64,000 nucleotides of DNA from Chitinophaga sp. YR627 (GTDB lineage Bacteria; Bacteroidota; Bacteroidia; Chitinophagales; Chitinophagaceae). Position numbers and translations under genes: made by a program. The notes beneath the pieces were generated by a model. That model ran no database searches, had not been told where the DNA came from, and saw only the letters and a list, made by a program, of their open reading frames with translations. The stretch is from NCBI RefSeq assembly GCF_900114995.1, contig NZ_FOUX01000005.1, positions 62,001 to 126,000 of the forward strand, read 5' to 3'. Below, one piece after another: positions 16,341 to 25,285 of this stretch (positions within the stretch are counted from its first letter, which is position 1; every line of letters starts with the position of its first letter).

Positions 16341-17435
16341 ATGCGTTCGCATTTACAGACAGCAGTAACTTTTCCTGAACAAACTTTTGTGCCGGACCAA
16401 CTGGTTTTACCGCCCTTCAATCCGGCACATCTGCTTAACATGACAGACAGCACAGGCATCATACAACATGCACTGCGCATTACCCCTAACAGAAAAGAAG
16501 GTTATTGTACAGATGACAATTCCAGGGCATTACTACTGACAGCGCTTGCCTGGAAACATGGCCGGTATCCTGAGGCATCAAGACTCATGTCTATCTACCT
16601 CAGTTTCATTCACTACATGCAGATGGATGACGGCTATTTCCATAACTTCATGCGATATGATAAACAGATCATATACGACGGTAGTTCAGAAGATGCTTAT
16701 GGTCGTACAATAATGGCATTGGGGTATCTGATGGAATATGGCCCTTCTTCGATGATCATTCGTACTGCTGAAGACATTTTTCTGAAAGCAGTACCTCATA
16801 TGGATGATATGCAATCATTACGGGGCATTGCCAATAGTCTTGTCGGACTTTGCCTTTTCGCAAAGTTGCATGCAGCAGATATGGATCAGCTGTCCCGCAT
16901 CGGACAGATGGCCGATAAACTCACGTATGAATATGAAAGATACAGTGAAGACGACTGGTGCTGGTTTGAAGATGTATTGACCTACGACAATGCTATTATC
17001 CCGTTAGGATTATTGCATGCCTTTGAGATCACCCGGCAGGAAAACTATCTGCATACAGCCCTGGAAGCGATCAGCTTCCTGGAATCAAAAGTTTTTCATG
17101 ATGAAGTGCTCTATCCTGTAGGAAACGATGGATGGGCAAGCAAAGGAGGCACCACCGCTATCTTTGATCAGCAGCCGCTGGATGCCATGGCAATGGTCCT
17201 GTGCTATCAACAGGCTTATCATGTCACCGGCGATAACAGATACCTAAACAGACTGATACAATCCTGGAAATGGTTTATGGGCGACAATGCCCTGCAACAG
17301 CCTCTATATGATGCCATCAGCGGCGGTTGTGCAGATGGCCTTCAACCTGACCGTGTCAATGAAAACCAGGGTGCAGAAAGCACGATCGCTTTCTGGATCG
17401 CTTACTTCACTGTTGCCGAAACATTGAATAAATAA
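16341..17435 (+). CDS. Alpha/alpha-barrel carbohydrate protein (unclassified)
   Basis: 364 residues without signal peptide, helical throughout, with the look of an (alpha/alpha)6 barrel as in glycoside hydrolases, lyases and epimerases: GYCTDDNSRALLLTALAW, MDDGYFHNFMRYD, SSEDAYGRTIMALG, SLRGIANSLVGLCLF, DDWCWFEDVLTYDNAIIP, DGWASKGG, DQQPLDAMAMV. Conserved acidic and aromatic residues in these loops would line a sugar cleft. I recall similar proteins beside or fused to GT4 enzymes, often with only a generic name. It ends with a stop directly against the ATG of the next GT4, so the two are surely cotranscribed. The reaction is unknown. Confidence 0.75.
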   Translation: MRSHLQTAVTFPEQTFVPDQLVLPPFNPAHLLNMTDSTGIIQHALRITPNRKEGYCTDDNSRALLLTALAWKHGRYPEASRLMSIYLSFIHYMQMDDGYFHNFMRYDKQIIYDGSSEDAYGRTIMALGYLMEYGPSSMIIRTAEDIFLKAVPHMDDMQSLRGIANSLVGLCLFAKLHAADMDQLSRIGQMADKLTYEYERYSEDDWCWFEDVLTYDNAIIPLGLLHAFEITRQENYLHTALEAISFLESKVFHDEVLYPVGNDGWASKGGTTAIFDQQPLDAMAMVLCYQQAYHVTGDNRYLNRLIQSWKWFMGDNALQQPLYDAISGGCADGLQPDRVNENQGAESTIAFWIAYFTVAETLNK

Positions 17436-18443
17436 ATGAAAATAGCTGTTCTTGCGCCTGTCAGCTGGCGCACCCCCCCAAAGCAATATGGCCCCTGGGA
17501 ACAGGTAGCGTCTGTGCTGACCGAAGGCCTTGTGCAACAGGGACTGGATGTCACGCTTTTCGCTACCGGCGACTCTATTACCAATGCAAAATTGTCTTCC
17601 GTAAGAGAACATTCCCTCGGAGATGAACCGGGCGATTTTAAGGTATGGGAATGTCTCCATATCTCCTCATTAATGGAACGTGCCGGGGAATTTGATCTCA
17701 TTCATAATCATTTCGACTTTCTGCCACTGACCTGGTCCAGGGTGATTAAAACACCTATTGTGACCACTATTCATGGCTTCTCATCCCCTGCTATTCTGCC
17801 GGTATATCAAAAGTATAACAGTACTACGCACTACGTTTCTATCAGTAACAGTGACCGTGATCCTTCCCTGACTTACATTGATACTGTTTACAACGGACTG
17901 AATGAAGCGTTGTTTTCTTTTACGGCTACGCCGGATGATTACCTGCTGAGTTTTGGAAGGATACATCCGGAAAAAGGAACGCATCTGGCTATTGAGATCG
18001 CAAAAGAAGCTGGTATGCGGCTGATCATCTGCGGACTGATTCAGGACGAGAACTACTACCGGGAAAAGGTCGCCCCGCACATCGATGACAAACAGGTGGT
18101 CTATAAAGGAAATGTAGGCCCCGAAGACCGGAACAATATCCTCGGAAAAGCAAAGGCGTTGCTGCACCCTGTTCTGTTCAACGAACCATTCGGATTAAGC
18201 ATTGCAGAGGCCATGATGTGTGGTACGCCGGTCATTGCATTCGACAGAGGCGCCATGAAAGAGCTGATTACAGACGCTAAAACTGGTTTCCTGGTAACAA
18301 ATACAGCGGAAGCAGTATTGGCGGTAAAAAAGGCGGGTAATATTCGCAGAAATGATTGCCGAGAACATTCCCTGGCCAGGTTCAGCCAGGGAAAAATGGT
18401 CTCAGATTACATAGAAGTTTATAAACGTATTCTCGGTACTTAG
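17436..18443 (+). CDS. GT4 glycosyltransferase
   Basis: 335-residue GT-B glycosyltransferase. N-terminal half: MKIAVLAPVSWRTPPKQYGP with a Gly-rich acceptor loop and FDLIHNHFDFLPL; C-terminal half: LLSFGRIHPEKGTHLAIEIA and an intact E-x7-E motif in NEPFGLSIAEAMMCGTPVIA. It should transfer a sugar from a nucleotide donor with retention of configuration; the donor could be GDP-mannose given the neighbours, but this is inference. The ATG follows the upstream stop with no gap. Its stop codon overlaps the stop of the convergent GH130 gene by 4 nt. Confidence 0.9.
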   Translation: MKIAVLAPVSWRTPPKQYGPWEQVASVLTEGLVQQGLDVTLFATGDSITNAKLSSVREHSLGDEPGDFKVWECLHISSLMERAGEFDLIHNHFDFLPLTWSRVIKTPIVTTIHGFSSPAILPVYQKYNSTTHYVSISNSDRDPSLTYIDTVYNGLNEALFSFTATPDDYLLSFGRIHPEKGTHLAIEIAKEAGMRLIICGLIQDENYYREKVAPHIDDKQVVYKGNVGPEDRNNILGKAKALLHPVLFNEPFGLSIAEAMMCGTPVIAFDRGAMKELITDAKTGFLVTNTAEAVLAVKKAGNIRRNDCREHSLARFSQGKMVSDYIEVYKRILGT

Positions 18444-19885
18444 TGAGATTGTTTCAATAAAGCCTTTAATAACTTATCCAGCGGAACACTGGCAAAAGAC
18501 GAGGCATAGTCAGACACCGCATAAGGGATGAACACCTGTCCCTCATGTATCATAGCGCCACAGGAATACACCACATTCGGTACATATCCATCCCGTTCAT
18601 CTTCTTTAGGCATCAGCAGCGGATATTGCAGCCGGCCCAGCTCTTTTGTCGGGTCTTCCAGATCAAACAGGGACGCGCCCAGACAATACTTCCGCATCGG
18701 TCCCACCCCATGCGAAATGATCAGCCAACCCTTCTCTGTTTCCAGCGGAGAACCAGCATTGCCGATCTGCACAAATTCCCACGGATACTTAGGTTGCTGT
18801 AATAACTGCGGCTCTTCCCAGTCATACAGATCGTTAGAAAACATAATATAGTTGTTCTGTCCATCGATCCGTGACAACATCGCATATTTTCCATTGATCT
18901 TTTTGGGGAATAAGGCCAGGTTTTTGTTGACCGCTCCTTTACCATACAGCGGGTGCACTTCAAAATGCTGGAAGTCGCAGGTCTTGATCAGCTTAGGCAA
19001 TATAAAGGAACCGTCATAAGCTGTATAGGTAGCATAATATGTACAGGAGCCCTCTTCCTCCGTAAACTTTACGAAACGCGCATCTTCAATACCATTCTTT
19101 TCCGTATAGGTCACGGGGAAGATCACCCGTTCACCCAGCGAAGTATGTTCCGGGAAATGCAGCTCATAACTGGCATCCACCAGTTCAAGTACATGCTGCT
19201 TCAACGATAGCTGATCCATCGGATCTTTAATACCCCGCAGCGAATTCCGCAGGATAATATCTATCTCAGAATAGGTAAATTCATCTGTCAGCTGATGCAG
19301 GATACCCACATGCAGATCCTCCGGCAGACGCAGCTGATTCAGCTGTCGGGCGAAATGTTCTTTATCATTCCGCTTTTCTCCGGTCAGCTTTCCCTCCGTG
19401 AGGAAATGCGCCGGATTGTCCAGCGTGATATTACAGTCTTTGTCGATCACACCTTCGCGGAACACGATAGACGAGATATGACTTTCACCAGTGGCCCGGA
19501 AACTGACGATCACGCGTTTATGTCCCGGCAGAATACCCGACTGGTCTGGCGCTTCTACAACCGATGGATTGAACAGCGCGGCCGCTTCCAGTGAATATTC
19601 CATGGTGAAATAAGCCCCCAGCAGGTGCTGCCTGTCTTTGGTGACAATGACGCCTGCCGGTACCAGGTGAGAGATCCTGGAATAATGATTTTCAAATACT
19701 TTATGGATGTCCTTATATCTGCGGGAGAACTCTTTCAGGACACCATTCAGTACCTCACATACCACATTCTCCGGCATATCCACAACCTTATTGATGATCT
19801 GCACCGATCTTTCGTTTCCGGAGTTAAAAAAGCGGGGAATGACTCTTTTGAAATCAGGGTTAATCCTGATATTTTTTCTCGTCAT
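18440..19885 (-). CDS. GH130-family glycoside phosphorylase/hydrolase
   Basis: 481 residues from ATG 19885 (a longer frame to 19903 exists). An N-terminal helical extension of about 100 residues precedes a five-bladed beta-propeller typical of GH130: AALFNPSVVEAPDQ, VSFRATGESHISSIVFREG, NGIEDARFVKF (the acidic pair in the family's catalytic region), YAMLSRIDGQNN, IGNAGSPLETEKGWL, ISHGVGPMRKY and YVPNVVYSCGAM. The family cleaves or phosphorolyses beta-mannosides (beta-1,2 or beta-1,4). No signal peptide, so it works in the cytosol. It is convergent with the GT4 operon, suggesting turnover of the glycan those genes make. Exact linkage unknown. Confidence 0.88.
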   Translation of the reverse strand: MTRKNIRINPDFKRVIPRFFNSGNERSVQIINKVVDMPENVVCEVLNGVLKEFSRRYKDIHKVFENHYSRISHLVPAGVIVTKDRQHLLGAYFTMEYSLEAAALFNPSVVEAPDQSGILPGHKRVIVSFRATGESHISSIVFREGVIDKDCNITLDNPAHFLTEGKLTGEKRNDKEHFARQLNQLRLPEDLHVGILHQLTDEFTYSEIDIILRNSLRGIKDPMDQLSLKQHVLELVDASYELHFPEHTSLGERVIFPVTYTEKNGIEDARFVKFTEEEGSCTYYATYTAYDGSFILPKLIKTCDFQHFEVHPLYGKGAVNKNLALFPKKINGKYAMLSRIDGQNNYIMFSNDLYDWEEPQLLQQPKYPWEFVQIGNAGSPLETEKGWLIISHGVGPMRKYCLGASLFDLEDPTKELGRLQYPLLMPKEDERDGYVPNVVYSCGAMIHEGQVFIPYAVSDYASSFASVPLDKLLKALLKQSH

Positions 19886-20197
19886 GCTTAACATACGCAA
19901 CAATCTACAGGGTTAATAAAAGATATGTGTTTATAAAGATAACTTTTTTAATCGTAAGGCCTTGCAGCCGCATCACGTGGCAGCGTCACCGTTCGGGTAC
20001 TGCTATGACACGATCAGCAAACCGCTGCTTTGGGCTTTTCAACAAACAATATCTGCGCCAGTAAGTATCCGAACGATGCTTTTTATACTTCTCTGTCAGA
20101 AAAGCTGGATAACAGGGTTAATCCACTGTTACTAATACTTTCCGCCAGGCACATCTGCATAAAATTTTGCTACCTTTAACACTGTCAGGGGACATTT
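19886..20197. other. Divergent promoter region, GH130 / AraC
   Basis: 312 bases without a gene. It must contain the promoters of GH130 (leftward) and the AraC regulator (rightward). Near the right end TACCTTTA (20170-20177) is one base from the -7 consensus for the regulator. I found no other clear structure. Confidence 0.5.
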
Positions 20198-21037
20198 ATG
20201 AAAATTACGAGGTTCTTACTACGCGACTTCATTACAAAAGGTGAGCTTTTTCATCTGGCCAGGGTAAAAATATTCTCTACCGATGATATTTCACTACACA
20301 ATCATGATTATGCCGAGATCTTCTGGATAGAGCATGGCAATGGCATTCATCTGATCAATGGACAAAACACCCCGCTGAATACAGGCGATATTGTCATGAT
20401 GCGCCCGGATGATCTGCACACCTTCTCTTCCAACCGTCAGGGCATCACCATGATGAACCTCGCTTTTCCTTTTAAAACCGTACAGTATTTCAGAAAGCGG
20501 TACTTTCCGGAGTCGGAAGATTTCTTCTGGAAAAAAGGCGACCTGCCCTACCAGGCCACGCTGGACGAAACGGTATTAAGAAGTATTACCCACCTGGCAG
20601 AAAAAATGTGGAAACACCAGGACTCCGCCATCTACCTGGACAGTTTCCTCCTCTCCCTTTTTAAACTCTTACTCCCCACTGAAAATCAACCGGATAACCA
20701 GGATATTCCCGCATGGCTGAACAATGCCATACAGCAGTTTCCTGCACAACCCGACCTCTTCCGGCTGGGCGCCAGAGGTTTTGCTTCGATCTGCGGCCGT
20801 AACATTGATTATGTCAACCGTACCGTACGCAAATGTTACGACAAAACACTCTCCACCCTGGTGACGGAATTACGTATGCAGTTTGCTGCCAGACAGTTAG
20901 CCATCACCAATGCCCCTATTAAGAGTATCTGCCACGATTGTGGCTTTAATAACCTCGGCCATTTCTATAAACAGTTCCAGACTATATACCAGCAAACACC
21001 TTCCCAATACCGGGAACAGCACCAGCGTATGTCGTAG
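20198..21037 (+). CDS. AraC-family regulator with N-terminal cupin
   Basis: 279 residues. Residues 20-100 form a cupin ligand-binding domain (SLHNHDYAEIFWIEHGNG, GDIVMMRPDDLHTF with metal/ligand-type His residues). Residues about 180-275 hold two helix-turn-helix units: GFASICGRNIDYVNRTVRKC and SICHDCGFNNLGHFYKQFQ with PSQYREQ at the end, the AraC signature. Cupin AraC proteins sense sugars; here the next gene in the same direction is the secreted GH47 enzyme 82 nt later, and GH130 is divergent, so either is a plausible target. Effector unknown. Confidence 0.9.
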   Translation: MKITRFLLRDFITKGELFHLARVKIFSTDDISLHNHDYAEIFWIEHGNGIHLINGQNTPLNTGDIVMMRPDDLHTFSSNRQGITMMNLAFPFKTVQYFRKRYFPESEDFFWKKGDLPYQATLDETVLRSITHLAEKMWKHQDSAIYLDSFLLSLFKLLLPTENQPDNQDIPAWLNNAIQQFPAQPDLFRLGARGFASICGRNIDYVNRTVRKCYDKTLSTLVTELRMQFAARQLAITNAPIKSICHDCGFNNLGHFYKQFQTIYQQTPSQYREQHQRMS

Positions 21038-21119
21038 ATCGTTATACCGTAAAAAATATATTTGTTAGCGCAATAGTATGAACGGTTTATTACTTTCGCA
21101 GATCATAATTTAGCATCCG

Positions 21120-22490
21120 ATGAAAAAATGTATTGTGGCTGCCGCAGCCATGATCGCCTACCTACCTATGAAAGCCCAGCAGGCGGAGTTATCGCTAAGC
21201 GTCAAACAGGAATTTGTAAAGTCCTGGGATGCTTACAAACGATACGCCTGGGGACATGATGTATTATTGCCGCAAACGAAAACCTACACGGACTGGTACG
21301 AACAGCCGATACGTATTTCGCAGATCGATGCATATAGCACCATGAAAGTAATGGGCCTCCAGAAACAGGCCAGAGATATTGAGAAGTTTGTAACTGATAG
21401 TTGCAGCTTTGATATAGACGTTTACGTAAAGACCTTTGATGTCAACAATCGCGTACTGGGAGGACTCTTATACATGTACTCCTGTACACATCAGCCAAAA
21501 GTACTGGAACGCGCAAAAGACTTTGGAGATCGTCTCTTAAAAGCCTTCAAATCACCGACAGGTATTCCCTATTACTGGGTCAATCTGAAAACTGGTAAAG
21601 TAAAAGGCGAAAAGGTCAATACCGCAGAAGCAGCCGCTTATACACTGGAAATGGGCATCCTGAGTTATTACACAAAGGACCCGAAATATTATCAGGCAGC
21701 GAGGAAAGCGACAGAAGCCGTATATGGCAGACGATCCGCCCTCAATCTCACCGGTAACATCATCAATAATGAAACCGGTGACTGGCTCGAAACCATCAGC
21801 TGCATCGGCGCAGGCGGCAGCGCCTATTACGAAAGCATGCTGAAAACCTGGCTGCTGTTCAAAGATGCCGAACTGAAAGAGATGTGGGAGAAAACCATTA
21901 CAGCCGTTCATCAGTATAATGCAGAGGAAAGTGATACCGCCATATGGTACCGCAGAACGGACATGTATTCAGGAGAAACAAAGAACACGACCGCTACCGG
22001 ATACGATGCATTCCTGCCCGCCCTTTTGTGTATCGATAATGATGCAGAACAGGCCGCAAGGGTACACCGGACCTGGAACAATCTCTGGAAGCAATACGGT
22101 ATGATTCCGATGATCTACGACTTCCGTCGTCAACATATTACGGCAGCAGCGTATGACCTGAATCCTGAGATCATTGAATCAGCCTGGTATCTCTATGATT
22201 ACACAAAAGATACCGCGTATCAGCAGATGGGCAGACAATACTACAATGATATCTTACAGTATTGCAGAGCAGGTGGCGCATTCACAGGAGTGATGGATAT
22301 CAGAAGTAAACAACAGCAGAATAAAATGCCGGTCTATTTCTTTGCGACAACAATGAAATACCTGTACCTGCTCTTTACACCAGACAGTGGATTGAATACG
22401 CTTGATTACGTATTCACAGCAGAAGGAAATCCGTTTAAGACAGATGAGTTTAAAGCGGGAGAAACGGCAAGGCGTCTGGGCATTAATTAG
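21120..22490 (+). CDS. Secreted GH47 alpha-1,2-mannosidase
   Basis: 456 residues with signal peptide (KKCIVAAAAMIAYLPMKAQ). The mature protein follows the GH47 (alpha/alpha)7-barrel pattern: AYKRYAWGHDVLLP, ISQIDAYSTMKVMGL, NNRVLGGLLYMYS, TAEAAAYTLEMGILS, NPEIIESAWYLYDYT with an active-site Glu, MPVYFFATTMKYLYLLF, and VFTAEGNPF at the end (matching the family's Thr-Glu calcium site). These enzymes trim alpha-1,2-linked mannose with inversion and need calcium. GH47 is far more common in eukaryotes than in bacteria. It acts in the periplasm or outside; coupled in location to the AraC regulator upstream. Confidence 0.88.
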   Translation: MKKCIVAAAAMIAYLPMKAQQAELSLSVKQEFVKSWDAYKRYAWGHDVLLPQTKTYTDWYEQPIRISQIDAYSTMKVMGLQKQARDIEKFVTDSCSFDIDVYVKTFDVNNRVLGGLLYMYSCTHQPKVLERAKDFGDRLLKAFKSPTGIPYYWVNLKTGKVKGEKVNTAEAAAYTLEMGILSYYTKDPKYYQAARKATEAVYGRRSALNLTGNIINNETGDWLETISCIGAGGSAYYESMLKTWLLFKDAELKEMWEKTITAVHQYNAEESDTAIWYRRTDMYSGETKNTTATGYDAFLPALLCIDNDAEQAARVHRTWNNLWKQYGMIPMIYDFRRQHITAAAYDLNPEIIESAWYLYDYTKDTAYQQMGRQYYNDILQYCRAGGAFTGVMDIRSKQQQNKMPVYFFATTMKYLYLLFTPDSGLNTLDYVFTAEGNPFKTDEFKAGETARRLGIN

Positions 22491-22516
22491 TAAGTTAACC
22501 AGTCTATATACAGGAA

Positions 22517-22544
22517 GAGGCTATCTCATTGTTGAGATAGCCTC
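22517..22544. terminator. Terminator hairpin between GH47 and T9SS protein
   Basis: Perfect 12-bp stem (22517-22528 with 22533-22544), 4-nt loop, between convergent stops at 22490 and 22550. T-run is weak on both sides. Confidence 0.65.
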
Positions 22545-22549
22545 ATTGT

Positions 22550-24976
22550 TTATCTGGCAAGTACAACAGTGCCTTTACGTATGACATCCCCACAGATCGT
22601 CTTCGCTCTGATCATGTAGATATAAGTGCCCGCAGGCTGTTCCATTCCCTTGAAAGTACCATCCCAGCAATGACCGGGATAACGTGTGCTGAATACCCTG
22701 AAACCGGTACGGTTAAATACGCTGAACTCAAACGTATTCGTCTCTCCCCAGAACTTCATCCCAAAGCAGTCATTCCGGCCGTCTCCGTTTGGCGTAAATG
22801 CCGTCGGCAACGGATAACGGGTAAAGGCCAGGGCAACATCCACATTCACCGTAATTGCTTCCACCTGGGTACACCCATGTACATCCATCACTGTCACCTC
22901 ATAAGTGGCCGATTTAAGCGGCGATACGACCGGATTAGCCACAAGGTTATTAGAGATAGCCACAGCAGGTTGCCAGTTGTAATAAACGCCTCCTTTTGCC
23001 TCCAGACTCACCTCAGGATGTGCGCAGTCTATATCGCCCGATTTCGAAACAGAAGTAACCGGCAGTGCATATACCTTGATCGGCACAATGAACGTATCGG
23101 AAACCGCACAGGTATGATGCTCCATATAGATCTTGAAAATTGAATCACAGACAGGCGCCACCGTGATAGATGCATTAGTGGTCAGCAGAGAATCCCTGTC
23201 ACTATACCACTTAAACACATCCCCTCCTTTTGCCAGAATATCTACGGTCTGCCCCAGACATACCACCGGTGTATCGGGGATCACCTTAAACTCAGGTGAA
23301 GGGTTCACACGAATATTGATCACCGCTTTACTGGTACAACCATACATCGTTGTCGCAGTAGCAGTATAACTGGTGCTGACACCAGGTGTAGCAACAGGAT
23401 TGGGAATAATACTATTGTTCAGCGAACTGTCAGGCCACCAGGAATAGGTAGCCGGTACATCAGAAATAGCATACAACTGTAAAGAGTTACCGGAACAGAT
23501 CGCCGTATCACTTCTTCTGTTGAATACAGGTGAAGGATTGACGTGAATCGTCAGACTCGCCTTTCCCGGACAACCATACGCATCCACACCATTCACGGTA
23601 TAGGTTGTCGTCACCATCGGTGTTGCTACCGGATTCGGAATAGTATCTGATGATAATCCGGCAGAAGGTGACCACTGATATTTAATTCCACCACTCGCAT
23701 TCAGCTGTGCAGGTTTACCGGCACAGAGCACCATATTGGAAAGTGTATTCACATTAGCAGCACAGGGCGCTTTAATATGCACGATATAATCTTCTACTTC
23801 CCCGTCAGGCGCAAATCCCGTGGGTGTTCTTACAGCCTGCTGATCGGTCGATAAACGAAACCGGAAACCATATTGCGATACGCTGCCTGTAATAAATCCA
23901 TCCGGTAATCCTGTCCAGTTAATTGCTGCAATCGTTGCATTAGGCGGCACTACTGCAGTTGTCAGTTCAGCCAATTCAAATACACCATTCCGGTTATAAT
24001 CAAACCATGCAGAGAGATACGCATTTTTACCTGTTGCATTACTTAATGGTACATTCACCGTGTAACTACCACTTCCGGTATAATCATGAAACGCACTGAT
24101 GGCTTCTTCATCCTGTCCATGCAGATTATCATCCGTCTGACCCGCCGTATCCGCATCACCGGCCACACTACCCAGTTTCAGCGTAGATTGTAAACTGGTC
24201 ACAGGAAACGGCGCCTGATAATTACATGAATTCTGTGTGCTGTATACCAGCTGATGAAACGCACGGCCATAAGTGGCTGGCAGATCACCTTCATCTACTT
24301 TTGCGATAATACCAAAAGCTACGGCGCTACTGCCATGACCGGTACGCAATAAGCCGACATCCAGTTTAAGCGGTACGCCGGAAACTACATCTGTAGCAAC
24401 AATGGGCAGCTGACCTATTCCCTTTGTGCCGCCGTATGTCTCTGAAATTGTTACGGTTGCAGTACCACATCCTGCTGCCGGATTATTCACCTGCGTTGAA
24501 GTACGGAGAAATTCGACAGATCGCCAGTTCCCTGCGGAAGTCCTGAGCACCAGCGTTTCCAGCGAACTGGAAGCTTCTGCATCTGCTGCTACCAGCGTAA
24601 AAGCGGCTGGTCTGCCATAACGTGTAGCGTTTGCAGTTATAGTAAAACTACTGTTATTGAAGTTGTTAGGTACTGACAGTGCTGGTCTCATAGCAGTGTC
24701 AGAGAAATCATACAGGTTCTTCAAAAAAGCATAACCCGACATATTCATCACCGCAGGCGATACAGGTGTGCCGGTAACATCAGAGATAGTGATCGTGACG
24801 GACAGTCCGTCAGCTGTTGTAATCGTTCTGGTTGCACCATTTTCTATCTTCATACCTGACCAGTCCATCCACCACACTACTTCCTTCAGATGACCCGTTC
24901 CACTGTCCGCATATTGCGCAAATGACTGGGTATGAAATAATAACAATAATGAGGGTAGCAATAAAAATTTAGGCAT
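22550..24976 (-). CDS. T9SS-exported surface protein with GEVED domain
   Basis: About 808 residues: signal peptide (LLLPSLLLLFHTQSFAQ), an N-terminal region, a GEVED domain (DDNLHGQDEEAISAF ... GEVEDYIVHI), then several Ig/PKD-like repeats of about 85 residues each (recurring pattern YQWSPSAGLSSDTIPNPVATP, here YSWWPDSSLNNS and YNWQPAVAISNN), and a gliding-motility-type C-terminal domain (FTPNGDGRNDCFG ... WDGTFKG ... PAGTYIYMI) that is a type B sorting signal for the type IX secretion system. It is exported across the outer membrane and held at the surface or released; an adhesin role is inferred. TTG 25006 is the longer, less likely start. Confidence 0.9.
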   Translation of the reverse strand: MPKFLLLPSLLLLFHTQSFAQYADSGTGHLKEVVWWMDWSGMKIENGATRTITTADGLSVTITISDVTGTPVSPAVMNMSGYAFLKNLYDFSDTAMRPALSVPNNFNNSSFTITANATRYGRPAAFTLVAADAEASSSLETLVLRTSAGNWRSVEFLRTSTQVNNPAAGCGTATVTISETYGGTKGIGQLPIVATDVVSGVPLKLDVGLLRTGHGSSAVAFGIIAKVDEGDLPATYGRAFHQLVYSTQNSCNYQAPFPVTSLQSTLKLGSVAGDADTAGQTDDNLHGQDEEAISAFHDYTGSGSYTVNVPLSNATGKNAYLSAWFDYNRNGVFELAELTTAVVPPNATIAAINWTGLPDGFITGSVSQYGFRFRLSTDQQAVRTPTGFAPDGEVEDYIVHIKAPCAANVNTLSNMVLCAGKPAQLNASGGIKYQWSPSAGLSSDTIPNPVATPMVTTTYTVNGVDAYGCPGKASLTIHVNPSPVFNRRSDTAICSGNSLQLYAISDVPATYSWWPDSSLNNSIIPNPVATPGVSTSYTATATTMYGCTSKAVINIRVNPSPEFKVIPDTPVVCLGQTVDILAKGGDVFKWYSDRDSLLTTNASITVAPVCDSIFKIYMEHHTCAVSDTFIVPIKVYALPVTSVSKSGDIDCAHPEVSLEAKGGVYYNWQPAVAISNNLVANPVVSPLKSATYEVTVMDVHGCTQVEAITVNVDVALAFTRYPLPTAFTPNGDGRNDCFGMKFWGETNTFEFSVFNRTGFRVFSTRYPGHCWDGTFKGMEQPAGTYIYMIRAKTICGDVIRKGTVVLAR

Positions 24977-25285
24977 TCGGTTTATATTATAGGGATCGTC
25001 TTTCAATCTATAGATAGGTCTCTTCGGCTAACTGTCTCATTCTCACAGAATAAGCCCAAACGTGCTACTACTAAGGCTTTCAGGGAGGCTCATGTGTAAA
25101 ATACATAAAATAGTATATAAAAACATAATTTAAAATAGCCAGCCTTACGGACATTCATATATTAAAAAATGTATATTTGCGGGATGTTTATAGCAGCCTG
25201 TGGGACAAAGTATTGAAGACCTGAAGATTAGCAATATCCTGAAGAACCGAAACTCCCTATAACCGTACACTACAACCCTATACAT
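24977..25285. other. Divergent intergenic region
   Basis: About 309 bases between the T9SS protein and the next rightward gene. TATATTTG (25172-25179) fits the -7 consensus for the rightward gene and would give a leader of about 100 nt. No other structure seen. Confidence 0.5.
25172..25179 (+). promoter_or_regulatory. Predicted -7 box of the DUF3592-like gene
   Basis: TATATTTG matches TAnnTTTG exactly. No convincing -33 element. Confidence 0.4.
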
